A stretch of DNA of 64,000 bases from Onchocerca lupi (GCA_028564675.1 JAOVVO010000099.1:104773-168772); one strand, 5' to 3'; numbered from the stretch's first letter, positions 14,701 to 26,505 are shown. Notes: generated by a model from the letters alone, not told the origin. Made by a program: numbers and translations.

Positions 14701-17700
14701 TTCGAACATCTTTTGGGATGTAAAATTTTATACATGCAACATTAATACTTTTATTGACAAAATTATTTCCTTTCGACCTTGTGCATAATCTTATTGTTTC
14801 AGTACTAAAAGTGATGTCTGGGCATTCGGTGTGCTGTTATGGGAAATCGCTACCTATGGGATGAGTCCATATCCAGGTGTTGAGTTGAACAGTGTTTACG
14901 GATTGCTGGAAAAGGGTTTTCGAATGGATGCTCCTGAAGGTTGTCCTCCATCAGTTTACCGGCTGATGTTGCAATGTTGGAATTGGTCACCTAGTGATCG
15001 ACCACGTTTCAAAGAAATCCATGCCAGCTTGGAATCTCTCTTTCCACAGTCTAATATTGATGAAGAGGTTGGTTAAATTAAGGGAAGAAAAAGAGTTGCA
15101 GTTTTTTTCTTCTGAAAATTTCCAAAAATATTTCGACTTATGACGTTTCTTAATAACTTGATTAGGCACTAGAGTGAAATTTTTTTTAGGTTGACAAACA
15201 GTTAGAGCGTTCACGCACATCGTTACGTTGTCATGGATCATCATCTCATCGCACTGCGATAGGCAATGATTGCATCAGTATTCCGTCGAGCGTTGTACCA
15301 GTAGCATCACCACGTATCTCAAACATTCATAATAGTGGTGGTGGAAATGTGAGTACTGCGGTACCAGCAACTTGCTCTTCATCAACCAGTACATCGTTAC
15401 CACCACCTACTATCGAATTCCCACCACCACCACCGCGAAATCAAGATAGTTATATCGGAGCTACATCGTCAAACTCTTCTACAGCTACTCAATGCAGCAG
15501 TACACGTGATATTCGGGATACGGCTAGGATGAAAGCAACTCATCGTAACCTGCCGTTGCCGATTCCGCCATCATCTGCAAAGCCAAAGTTGCAAAAATTA
15601 GGTTAGTATAAACTTTGATAATGTTAGCAAGCAGAAGCATGCGAACTTCGAATTTCAATCTAATCATTTGTGAGATTCATTTCATTTCAGTTGAATGAAA
15701 TTGGAAATTGCCTAAAGCTCTTTAAATTAAAGCAATAATTATTATTTTTTAAAATCATAACAATGGAAGAATTTCGTTTCATTCAGTCGAATTGTCTAAA
15801 AAGAATTTGTATGATTGTATATGAGATTGTACATAAAAATGAAGTTTCAGTCTCGTCATCTCGTCCATTTAAACTTCAATTTAAATTATAATTTCTTTAA
15901 ATCATTTGCATTTCAGTCATCAATTCTAGTATTTGACAAATTGCAGATAGTACACCAACATGTGATGTGTTGGTTTCGCCATTAGCAGAGAAAAATTTAC
16001 GTAAAGCAGTCAGTAAATTTGGTACCATGCCGAAAAATGCTCGAATCGATGCATACCTGGAATCGATGTCATTGCAGGAGGATACTGATCAATCACCGAA
16101 TGCCAGTGGTGAGTATAGTGGTGGCCTATCGGATGATTCATTGGATGCGATTCCAGTTTCCTGCAGTAATTACTGGAATAGGTAAGTGAAGAAAAAATTT
16201 GAAATTTCAGCAATTTCATAGATTAGAATTTTTTCATGACAGATTATTATTTTTTCCTACAAAATTCGATCGCAGAATTTCAACTTTTTCCGGAAACTTT
16301 CAGGCCATTAAAAATTTCTTTTTGGCAAAGTGATGTTTATTCATATGAATTTTTTCACATCTGTAGTTCAAGTCTTTCAAAAAATTTTCGAAGTCTTTGT
16401 TTTTATTTTTATTCTGTCGCCTTTGCCAAGTTCTTTATGGTCTACAAAATTTCTAGGTTTTTTCTTTTCATCTCATTCAGTTTTGCTTTACTCGAAACAG
16501 AATTTGTTTTTGCATGTCTTATTTTAGTTTTTTATTTTATCTTACTGATCATACTTCAACGAAATCTTACTTCAATTAGTTTTAGTTTACTTAAGTATAC
16601 ATCCTAATTTTTCTTGTTTTACTTTTTTCTTGTCCGGTTTTGCAAGATAGTACTGAAATGGACATTGCTGAAGTAAATTAAAGGTATAATAGATATCTTA
16701 CATCAGCTTACTTTATCGACAGTCATCTACTTTCAGTTCAGTACTGTCTTACAGCACCATTTGCAAGAAAAGTGCTATTGATCACAAAAATAATAAGATA
16801 AAAATAAGAATGGAATCTCACCTAACTTTATTGCCCTTATTGATTTATCTTATCTTGTTTTGTCTAAAAAGTTCTTCACCTCTTTTCTTCAAGATATCTT
16901 TTCAGAATGTATTCAGTTGTTGTCATTGTTACTGTTACTGTATTTCTTCCAGTTTCAGAAATGCTTCTGAAGCAATGAGCGAAAGTGTTAATTTTGGCCA
17001 AAATGAGTTGCTACAGCAATTGAAGCAACGTCTGAAAAAAACCAAATCAGAATCTCCGGTAGCTGTCGCTTCTCGCCTTTCTGATGTTAATAGCATGACA
17101 AGTATAGCGGAAAGAGTGGAACCATCGATAGCAGTGATTGCAAAAACCGATTCGAAATTGAAAAAGGTATAATTGAGAATTTCAGGAGGTTGAAATTTTC
17201 AAGAAGTTTAGAAGTAGAAGAATTTTATTCAACACCAAGTTTGTTATTTTCGGTATAATATTCAGTTTACTACACCTAGTTACAGAATAATTTTGGCCTG
17301 CACAGATTTTCTAATAAGGAATGATGTTAAATCGTTTCATTTAATCCATCCATTAGTTAAATTGTCGTTAATTTTTTATAATCGTTTTTAACGAGATTAT
17401 CTCCATAATTATGGTTCCAGTTTTTTTTTTCTTTTTTTTTTCAGTTGTGATTAAAAATGATGAAAATCATTCAATTCAAGTTAAATAGAGTTGAAAAAAT
17501 TCTATTTGCCATTTCATACATGGGTTAATTAATTAGTTTAGCTGAATGATGTACCGAAACAGCAGGGGGAGCAATGGTCACAGAGAAAAAAGACAGCAGC
17601 CATACGATCATTAAAGTCCAAAAATTTACCACGCGAAGTTGGTGCTGAAACTGTCGTCACCAATAATGCCACCTCAAAAGATGGTCGAACTCAGGATGTC

Positions 17701-20621
17701 GGGGAAAATGAATTGCGAGCACGAATACGTCAACTACGGCATGTGGAAAAGCGAAATTCAGTTGAAAAACAACAAAAGTATGCTTCTTTTTTTTTATGTT
17801 AATGATATTGTAGGAGAAGCACTATCGCTTTTGTAAATGGGCCAATGAGTTAAAGATTAACTTTTGAAGCAAATAGTTCCGATATGATATGTCAGATAAT
17901 TATCTTTGTGGGAATATTTTATCATTAACAGATTATTTTTTCATTGAGATTGATAATGTAAACTTTTGGTTTTTTTTCCTCCAAATATTTCTCCAGAAAT
18001 TTGAATTTTTTGTTTTATTTCGGATTTTTTTCTCAATTTCCTGCAAAAATAAGCAAATTTATTGGGTTGAGGAAAAAAATGCCAAGGAGAAAATTGCGTT
18101 TCAAATCCTTGATAAATAGGGATTAATTATGAAGATTTTGACTTTTAATGTCTTTTTTTTTTTTTTCAATTTGAATTTTAAGGAAGAATGAGAAATTAGC
18201 GTAATTAAAACGACCGCATTTTCAATATATTTTTATGCTGCCCAGTTCGTTTTTAGAAGTCTTTAAAATCTGATATTGGGATGTTGTATGTGCGCCATTC
18301 GATTAACTTTTTTTCTAGTCGGATTGCCGAACGACGAGAACCGATCAATATCGAAACAGCACGAGTACGGACATTGATAACACAGAAAGTTGCCCCGCTA
18401 CAACATCATCGTCCGTTTTCGATGCAACCGGATGTTGAAAGTAGTGAATCATCCGATGATGATTCCAGTAAAGGTACTTTTTCTCCAGTAAATTATTGAT
18501 TTTTGTCCAGAAGATTAAGATCTTTACTGCTTAATATTTCGTTTCAACTTTCTGACTACTTGTTGAATTCAAGGTATTTGACTTTTTTTATACCATTGCA
18601 TCATTTCTTAATTCTAAAATTATGCGATATTTTTTGCGAATACCATTATTTTTCAATTAGATTAATCTATTTCGCTTTAAATTTTCGGAAAGAATTGGGG
18701 GAGATTGTGGAAAATAAATTTATCACTCACTTTTTCAGCAGTGATAGTACAACCGGAACAATTGGAAAATGAATCTTTGGCGCAAAGGTCAGGGACTAAA
18801 CTACATCCCAGAGCTTATTCCACACTGCAAAGATCAATTAAAATAAGTCTTTTCTAGCATATCATTTAAATTTTTGTCTGATTCCTGATTTTGGCTGTTG
18901 TTAGATGTTATATGTTCCATGACGAAATATCTCGAAGAATATCCAGTATATTATATACAGCTTGTTTCAAAAGACCATCATATATAATGTTCCGTATATT
19001 GTTTAATATAATGCTTTGATGCTATATTATTAAATTGAATTTTCTTTGATGCAGGCCATCGTCAAGCTTTTTTTATCCAAGTTATCGACCTATTTGATAT
19101 TTCAGGCCAGTTCTGTGATACTGTCAAAAAGAGCCATTGCTGGTAGTGATGTGAATAATGGCAGTGCATTGAATAAATTACGATCTAAGGTAGCAGCTCA
19201 CCCCACAGTGCCTGACTGCAATGAAACAGACGAGCTCGAGCAAAATGGCAGCATGATACGAGCTCAGTCACTTCGTGATCTCACTTCAAAATTCGAAAAA
19301 ATGGGTAATCCAAATCTGATTGCAGCATCTTCTAAAGGCAATTTTTCATACTTTGATTAGATCAAATTTTATTTTAACGGAAAATGTTAGTAGGATTCGG
19401 GTTCAATTAATTGGGATGGATCACTTAAAGGACTTTTTTATCTTTTCTTATCGTTGTAAATGTATAATTATAGTTTTTTAGAACAGTGCTTTTGTAATTT
19501 TGATAAAAAGTAATTGCAGTTTTACGATCCATGCCATAATTAAATTAATTTATATTTATCTAAATGCGTGTATAGAGGTTCGAATTTTAGGACCGCTTCT
19601 TCGTGCTGGCGAGAAACGTTATTCGATGATGGAAAATGTTGCCGGTACAGATGGTGTGGTATCCAGTTCAGATGGTTCAATTTCCAGCGCCCGAGAAAGC
19701 AATAAGCCTGCTGTAAGTATGCTTTAGTAAAATATTTTAATCAGCTTCCAAATAGTAATTCACGTAGAGATTGTGTGGAGATTTTTTGATAATAACTGAC
19801 TTCACTAGAGCAAACATCGAACTAGAAAACTTTAAATTAAAACTAATAAAAAGTCCCAACTTTGAAAACTTCTGAATGAGGGGAATAAATTAAGCTGAAT
19901 CTTAAAAAAGTGATCATACTGCTTTTGTTTTATTTTCAATTTGTCATTTAGAGATGTATAAATAAGCTTTTATGTTTATTTTTAGTAAGCTTTTATCTTT
20001 TATGTTTATGCATATATAGTTAACCATTTATCATTTAAATAACTTAAGGTAAGCCGAGATTCGCTGTTGGATTTATATCGACGCCTGGAAAGCTGTATTT
20101 GTGATCTGCGTAACGAACGTGTTAGTCAGGTCAAAGGACAGCATGCCAATTATACCGATGGCCAACATGCATTATTGATCCGACTGAGTGATTTGATGCA
20201 ACAGTTTCATCACTTGTGCGCAATTTATGCTGAAAATATTTCTCCACATTCAAAATTTCGTTATCGGTTAGTTCTTATCAAATCCTGAAGAGAGGAGAGA
20301 AAAAGGTGTGAAAATGCAAAAATATTCTCAAAGTCTCTTTCACCGTTGTATAGATCATAGTTATCATTGTTATTTTGTTCAGTAAAAAGTAATTTATTAT
20401 AAAACTTAATTTTGCAATATTTCTATATTTTCTGTTGACATTACCCCTGGTATCTTTCTAAATATCCACAATTTAGTATAAGTATTTATATGATTTTCCT
20501 TTTCCACCTTCTTAAAATTACATCAGTTTCGCAAAGAAGATTAGTAAAAGTAAGATCAAAACAGAGGCTTAAAAGGCGTTAAAGTCTATAACCTATTTTA
20601 TTTTCCTGTTAATTGAAAAAT

Positions 20622-20665
<44 letters not shown>

Positions 20666-21119
20666 TTTTTTTTATGGGCAAAAAATTTAGCTGATAAGCA
20701 AAAACTATTAAATATTTTTTCTTTTTCCAAAACATATTATTATCTTATCTTTTCTATTTATATTATTATCTTATCTATCATAGGAGCCGCCTTTCATATG
20801 ATTCTCAAATTTATTGTACCATTATCCTCTTTATTTTCTTAAACCGCTTCTTAGATTCAGTGATTAAGTCCAAATTATTGTAGTTCATATCTTTTTCTTT
20901 TTGCAATTTTTAAACTGAGTTTATACGAGTTGAGTTTAAATTTGTTTGCATTTATTTTTAAATTTCAGTGAGTTGCTGAATCGTATGGATGTATTTATCC
21001 GTCAATTACGACAGTGTGTTTCTTCGTCTTCCTCTAATGAAGTTATGCAGGCTGAACAACATATTATACCTCAGTTTGAGCAGACAATTCGTCAAATTAT
21101 GCACTTAGTGCAGAGGTAA
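8780..21119 (+). CDS. abl-1: Abl-family non-receptor tyrosine kinase (abl-1 orthologue), 5' partial
   Basis: Cytoplasmic tyrosine kinase coupling receptor and adhesion signals to actin. Exons: 8780-8951, 9874-9977, 11164-11320, 11863-12031, 12594-12795, 12999-13075, 13427-13587, 14036-14134, 14383-14547, 14803-15067, 15190-15601, 15947-16181, 16959-17166, 17542-17777, 18319-18487, 19106-19304, 19591-19712, 20049-20266, 20969-21119 (TAA at 21117). All junctions are GT-AG and phases agree, giving about 1172 codons. Seen: SH3 (VALYDFHGVGEEQLSL), SH2 (GSFLVRESE), P-loop LGGGQYGDVYEG, VAVKTLK, Thr gatekeeper in YIITEYM, HRDLAARN, DFGLARFM, activation-loop EDTYTAHAGAKFPIKWTAPEG, a Pro-rich and basic tail, then an actin-binding domain ending VQR. 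Wording is very close to C. elegans ABL-1. The 5' coding exon(s) are missing: exon 8780 needs one upstream base. An in-frame ATG at 8854 is a fallback start. The 18319 exon boundary is uncertain (see alternative exon). Confidence 0.93.
9917..11300 (+). other. abl-1: abl-1: SH3 domain-coding region (2 exons)
   Basis: Starts in exon 9874-9977 with LFVALYDFHGVGEEQLSLKKG and continues in exon 11164-11320 with a GEWCEAQ segment and GWVPSSYIAP. ALYDF and WVPSxYI are the standard SH3 ligand-binding motifs. Between the last two segments there is an insertion rich in Arg/Asn, also present in the C. elegans protein as I recall it. The domain regulates the kinase by binding the SH2-kinase linker and recruits Pro-rich partners. 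Confidence 0.92.
11317..12700 (+). other. abl-1: abl-1: SH2 domain-coding region
   Basis: Begins with the split codon for the Trp of WYHGKVSRSE across introns 11321-11862, includes GSFLVRESETSIGQFSISVR with the phosphotyrosine-binding Arg of FLVRES, and ends with LVHHHSLHADGLICTLLYPAP in exon 12594-12795. This binds phosphotyrosine ligands and clamps against the kinase C-lobe in Abl proteins. Confidence 0.93.
12770..15055 (+). other. abl-1: abl-1: tyrosine kinase domain-coding region (6 exons)
   Basis: Covers the end of exon 12594-12795 through exon 14803-15067. All catalytic elements are intact: glycine loop GGGQYGDV, Lys in VAVKTLK, Thr gatekeeper in FYIITEYM, catalytic HRDLAARN split by intron 14135-14382, DFGLARF, the activation-loop Tyr in EDTYTAHAG, APEG, and the C-lobe motif SDVWAFGVLLWEIATYGMSP. 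The enzyme should be active. The exon may run 3' into an in-frame stop if the donor at 15068 is not used. Confidence 0.94.
18739..18857 (+). CDS. abl-1: Possible alternative 3'-terminal exon of abl-1
   Basis: A TTTTTCAG acceptor at 18731-18738 opens a frame compatible with phase 1 from the upstream exon (donors at 18468 or 18474). It reads AVIVQPEQLENESLAQRSG, continues about 20 residues with coding-like composition, and stops at TAG 18855-18857. Used this way the protein would end here without the actin-binding domain. A donor at 18788 (AG|GTCAGG) leaves phase 2, and joining it to 19106 or to an acceptor near 19053 reaches a stop quickly. The full-length form instead skips it, using donor CCA|GTAAAT at 18488 to reach 19106 in phase 0. 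No other phase-consistent way to keep both was found. Confidence 0.45.
20049..21119 (+). other. abl-1: abl-1: C-terminal F-actin-binding domain region
   Basis: The last two exons encode a helical segment starting VSRDSLLDLYRRLES and ending in FEQTIRQIMHLVQR before TAA. The end resembles the vertebrate Abl actin-binding domain, which finishes with a helix ending DIVQR. In the Abl family this four-helix bundle binds F-actin. The presence of a recognisable domain at exactly the C-terminus supports the whole tail model. Confidence 0.75.
20624..20663 (+). repeat. Uninterrupted T(40) tract in abl-1 intron
   Basis: Forty consecutive T in the intron between exons 20049-20266 and 20969-21119, followed by one A and nine more T. 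See 23633-23672 for a second tract of equal length. Confidence 0.95.
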
Positions 21120-23630
21120 TTTTTATTTACCTGCTAGCTTTGTTGTTGATTTTCTTCTCTTTCCCCGTTTATTCCTTCAGGTATTTGTTCTTTAAGGCCT
21201 TCTTCTTGTATAAATTTGCTGCAGACTTTTTAGGAATCCTAATCATGCTATTTCAGTTCTAATAAATGTCTCAAAAAAATTTTTTCGATAATTCTATCAT
21301 ATGAGGTTGTAATCTTGTCTAGATCTTAAACCAGGGTTATATGTGTTAATGTTGGGAATATGGCATTAATTGTGCAGTCAGGGTTTTAGATAAATGTCAT
21401 CTAATTCTGGATTAAGATCATAGATTTTTAGTACTTTTAAAGGATTTGAATAATTAAACGTCAAATGATAATGCTTGATGGTGCTTCGAACTTAAGCAAT
21501 TAAATTTCATGCTAATTATGTATCTCTATGATTTCTGTTGATATATTGGTTAATTTCTTTTTATCGATGTTATCATATGAGAACTCCGGTCAACGTGAAT
21601 TTTTTCCCTTTTTTAGATCTTTTACAATTCTGTAATTCAGGATTTTCGGGCTTACAATAGGCTTGGTTGTATTTGTTGTTTTTCACTTTAGGATCTCTTC
21701 AAAATTCTTTAGGTTGAGTTAAATATGCCTAAAGGCATTTCTGTTTGAGTCCGGTATTCTTTGACAGTACTAAAAAATGGTATTTTCACAAAGGAATGTT
21801 CTTTCACATGTCAGTTTGTAACAGAATTGGGAGATTTTTTCCTGGTGATTTACTATTTAAGTTATAAATGAATAAGGTTTGGGGAAAAAAAAAGCAAATG
21901 GTCGGAAAAGAAAATAAAATCGGAAAAGAAAATAACCTTGGATCATCAAAGGTCTTTTGGTGAGATAACTGACATGAGTTTTTATTGTAAACATTTCGAA
22001 AAAAGAATTTTTTTAGCCAAAAATTATTTTTTAAACAACTGAATTAGGATTTCAAATTAACCATAAGCAATTAATAGTATTAATTTGTCCATTCTTTCAC
22101 TTTTTTTGGAGTAATTTTGGCTTGTGCTGTGCATTACTTCATTCACTTCCATTATTAATTATTTTATAATATAATATTATGCAATAAAGACTCTTTTTTT
22201 GCATACTATGAGTAAACAATCTGATATTTAAATCCTTCAATCTTGAGAACTAAGTTCTTCTTGACTTAATGAAAAATTTAAAAAACCCTTGTATGTGATT
22301 ATCATGTTGTAAATGTTCTGCTGTATAATTTGATGTTTATGAGAATGATGTTGATAATAATGATTCTGATATTTATTACGCCTATTTTTAGTTTTTCTTT
22401 TCTTCTTTTTGCTGGCATAATTAATTTTAGAATTAAAACATTCATTTCATGCTGTATGCTTTTTATTTTGAATAAAATAATAAAAAGCAATAGCATGAGA
22501 ATTTTTAAAAAATATTGAAAACAAATCAGTCAAAGTCAATTATATCCATGTAACACATTGATAATGTAAAAATGGAATCATTTATCAGGTGCACTAGATG
22601 GGATCAAGGATAAAAAACAAATGTCATGTTAGCTTGGAATCAGCTTGATATAATTACCGTCTTCTTCTCGTTATATCTTTCGGCTTTTATAGTGATATAT
22701 ATTCGTTATTCGGTAATTTTTATCGTGGGATTCAGATTTAAAAAATCCGGTATGCAATTTGCATCGTTTCCAATCTGTATCTCATAAATCGGAACTCATC
22801 TGCTGTCGCTAAACATTTCCGATGCAAACAAGAAATACATGGGGATTTTTTGCAATTAGCACTTTTTTCTTACAGATTTTGAAGTCATTACTTTGTGGTC
22901 GTGTTTTTTTTTAATGTGGCAACGGTCGAAATGTTTTTAATGGTCCAGAATGATTTTGCATTAATTTCTTATGACAAATGGAAGGAATTATCATTTTACA
23001 GGATATTTATGACTATGAACTATCGAGTTATAGCCGGAGAAAAACGAGAAATTCGAAATAAAATCTGAATTCTGCAGCGGTATGTATAGCGGACATTGTA
23101 GTCTTAAATACTTTTTCAGAAATGAGGACAATCCGATTCATGCCAACCGAAGAAGGGAAAATCTGACATATTGTCATAATTCAATAAATGGAAATAAAGA
23201 CTGCTAAATGTAGGGCAATGTTTGTCACGATCTGCTTATTCATCATCAATATTTTTCTTTTTCCTGAAAATATTATCGCCCTAAATTCTTAAATGATTGA
23301 TAATACTGTCTTTGAATACAAGAGATCAATCATTCTCTGTAAATGAAAAATAGCATAACATAAAATTCGATGCTTTATTCAAAAACATTTGAAACAATTT
23401 AGTATGCATTGTAATGTAAGATTAATGCTAATCTATTCATTACATACAATCTGTTCATTCGAGAAATTCATTTCCGAAAATAAGAATTTCCTGTTGGCAT
23501 GAAAGTTTGCATAACAGACTATGCTTTTAAAAGAAACTTTGAGAAAGTGAGAAGTTAAGTTGTAAGATTTGATAGTAAAATAATGAATGATTTAGGTGAT
23601 AATAGTTTGGAATGACAGAGGAAAATGAAC

Positions 23631-23632
<2 letters not shown>
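21120..23632. other. abl-1 3' flank; no gene seen
   Basis: The abl-1 3' UTR should begin here; AATAAA-like motifs occur (for example near 21262 and 21899), but I cannot tell which is used. The rest is AT-rich without a recognisable ORF. The sequence between about 22,720 and 23,180 is less homopolymeric than its surroundings, but I see no protein or RNA family in it. Confidence 0.5.

Positions 23633-23672
<40 letters not shown>
23633..23672 (-). repeat. T(40) tract abutting an AATAAA on the minus strand downstream of flp-19
   Basis: Forty consecutive T on the plus strand. Read on the minus strand, AATAAA (23670-23675) lies about 126 nt past the flp-19 stop and runs directly into an A(40) tract. 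AATAAA may be the flp-19 poly(A) signal. The tract itself is a genomic homopolymer. Confidence 0.8.
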
Positions 23673-23674
<2 letters not shown>

Positions 23675-23800
23675 TAGGAATATTCACATTGAAAAGGAAA
23701 ATAAATAAATCGTTTTTCATTTAGCAAATTTCGGAAGCAGAAAGAGATGAGTAACTTTCAATTCATTGCTGAAGCGTCATGTTACAATGTCGTGTTATTA

Positions 23801-24932
23801 TCATCCAAAACGAACTTTACTGGCCCAGTTTACTCGTTTACCAAATCTCAACTGGCTTGCCCAACGTTTCAGAGGTGGATCGTAGTACAGCTATAATTTT
23901 ACAAGATTTTTTTTTTTTTTTTTTGAATTGATGTAAAATTCTTTTTTTTTGCAGAGATCTTTTTTTATGAAAAAAACGACAATACTATTTTCATCTGCCG
24001 AATTTTGACTGGCTTATTTAAGCTGATTATTTGAAGATTTTAATCTCTTCTGTGATCTAAATAATCATTTTGACTGATAAGACAAATGCGCTCATTATAT
24101 TCGAATTGTTCGATTCTCTGTTAATACTTATCAAGCATTACCACTTGTCAATGACTTATCCAATCGACTTATTTAAATTATTTTCTCATTGTTATTACTA
24201 TCATCAACATTCGAATTATCATTATTATGCAAACAAGAATGCATCATATCATAAAATTGCTATTATCAGCTATCATAATTATTTAGTTAAAGGATTGTGA
24301 TTATAGCCAATATCTAGTAATCAACTGTTAAGTAGTAATTGATATTTCTTATTGATATACTTCAAACTTTGGCGATATATTTCTTACTATTCTGCTTTGT
24401 CATTGTTCAGTGGTTGCTGCATCTCACTGTTCCAAGATATCAAATTACTCAAATTGGATAGATTTGAAATATCGACAATGACCACCTTTATTACACTAAT
24501 ATTTATGAAATTTATATCAGATTTTTAAAGCTAGCTTTTCAGAGCAAAAAAAAAAAGAAGTTAGAAACGAACCAAATTAGATAAATCATTTGGCCATTGT
24601 TCCGTATCATCCATATATGGCCATAAGTCTTGCCTATATTCATTTGCTTCATCTATTAGTGTATCTGGAACAAGAAATCGAACTTTGAAGCAAAATATAC
24701 TTCAAAAATTGATCGGTGGTAAAGCTAAACATATTCAAACGACGAAATTGAATATCTTTATGTCAGAAAATTAAATTTATTTCACGATTGAAGATTGATT
24801 TTTCCTATTAAAGTCTTGTCACCGGAATAAATTTACCTTATTTTATGATTAATAGTTAGACAAAAGAATAGCCTTACTTTGTGCTAATGCTAGAACTGGA
24901 AGAATGCAATAAAATAATAATTCTGTAAACAT
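23801..24932 (-). CDS. flp-19: FMRFamide-like neuropeptide precursor FLP-19
   Basis: Secreted prepropeptide cut into C-terminally amidated peptides that act on G-protein-coupled receptors. Three minus-strand exons: 24932-24878 (ATG at 24932-24930), 24664-24573, and 23890-23801 (TGA at 23803-23801); phases 1, 0. The 78-residue product has a signal peptide (MFTELLFYCILPVLALAQ, probable cut after ALA), an acidic spacer (YRQDLWPYMDDTEQWPNDL), then PPLKR, WASQLRFG, KR, VNWASKVRFG and stop. KR gives dibasic cleavage and the Gly donates the amide, so the predicted peptides are WASQLRF-NH2 and VNWASKVRF-NH2. C. elegans FLP-19 yields WANQVRF-NH2 and ASWASSVRF-NH2, the same order and pattern. Splice sites are good: GTAAGG donor, TTGTTCCAG and ATTATAG acceptors. 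No exon is long enough to stand out as an ORF. Confidence 0.92.
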
Positions 24933-26449
24933 TCTGTGATTTTTTGTGAAATCGTAACTTTGAGACCTGAAATTACGACATTGTTTAGAGCATCGGAAAA
25001 TGCAAAACAGAAATACTCTTACGATATGAGCAATGACATAGAACATCAAATTTAAGACGAATGACTGATATTATTTAAATGTCAAATTGATTTCAATTTC
25101 GTTTCGATATATTTCTTCACTTTTACTTACTTCATTAACAAAATGAATTATCTTATCGTTCAAGAAATAAGTCTGAAATGAATCATAATTTTAATCATAA
25201 ATAATAAAATAAGTGGAGTAAATTCTTAAATTTTAATTCATCCTTTCATTTTATATTTTGCATTTAATCTTGCCAAATTTTGGAATTAATTATCGTAATA
25301 AGATAATTTATATCTTTGTTTAATGTATAAAAATTTACGTGATAATATTCAGAACAAATATTCTATAAATGAAAGAAATAAAATTTCTATACTCTGGCAA
25401 ACGAAGCTTGACGGAAAAGTTACGAATTAAAAAAATGGTAATGTTTGCATGAAAAGCTCAAAGAAAAAGAAAAGAGAAATAAATTGGTTGCGAAACTTTC
25501 GCATGCACATTTTAACGCTCATTTCTGCGAAAACAAATGTACGAATTCGTTCGTATCACATCTGCATGCAAATACATTAGAAAATATACTTTGTGTTTTG
25601 TCTCTTTTATTTTTTGATCGTTTGACTTGAGCAATTTCTTCTGAATAGAAGACGGAGAATTAGCCTTTGAAACTCCGCATTTGTTGAATATATTTTGAAA
25701 ATCGTTTCAAAAATATTTTAAAAATTCATTAATGCCTTAGCCAAAATTGATCATAAAAACAACAATTCTTCAAGTAATAATACCATAAAACATTCTCAAA
25801 TTGCATGATAAGTCATATATTTGTCTAGTAATTCTTTGTCTTTCTCTCACATTAGTGATGATAATGATTATTTTACTAACAATTCGCCTTTTTACAAAAG
25901 CCATCCTCTTAAATTCAGTGGCATTTCAGACACATTTAGTAGAGTTTAGAATGATGATTCTAGTATTTGTACGGTATTTGTACCAGTATCATCAGAGTAT
26001 CATTAGAGACTTATCATTGATATTTTTGATAGTATATATGATAAAAGTAAATACTTAACGACATTTAATTTTTCTTTATACGCAATCAAAATATGATTGT
26101 ACCATTCAATCTTAAAATTAAATTATTAGTTTTCATGCATATGATTACTATTTAGTTATTGCATAATTTCTTCTGAACCTTGGAAAAATTCATGAATTTT
26201 GAGCTCTTTGAAACTTTAAGTTGAGACTTATTATGAATATCATTCAGATTAAAATATTTCAAATTATGAACAGATATGAAATGGGATGAATTGTGACTGT
26301 AAATAATTTTATTAAAAACGAATTTCTTAATTTATCAATATCAGTATCAACAACAGCGCCCATCCAAGGTCAAAAAGCGCTCCATAAATGCTCTGAACTG
26401 AGAGCATAAATATGAAATTAAATGCAATTTTGATAAGCGAAAAATGGTA

Positions 26450-26505
26450 AAATTCATTTGTATTACGGTAAGTGTAAAATTCATTTGAATTACGGTAAGT
26501 TACAC
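26450..26505. repeat. Short two-copy direct repeat
   Basis: The phrase taaaattcatttg.attacggtaag occurs twice in tandem with a period of about 26 bp. On the minus strand it makes a reading frame (26327-26605) repeat YRNSNEFY / YRNTNEFY, which is likely a by-product. Confidence 0.7.

Noticed and set aside
14987..15244. 85-codon minus-strand ORF over the abl-1 kinase end
   Set aside because: Antisense shadow of a well-supported exon.
19570..19590. tRNA T-arm-like GGTTCGAATT
   Set aside because: No acceptor stem or anticodon arm around it; it precedes a well-supported abl-1 acceptor. Other GTTCGA sites failed in the same way, and no tRNA was found.
23633..23672. A(40) after AATAAA as evidence that flp-19 is a processed retrocopy
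   Set aside because: The gene keeps two introns with good splice sites and a full reading frame, so it is not a retrocopy; the tract is a genomic homopolymer.
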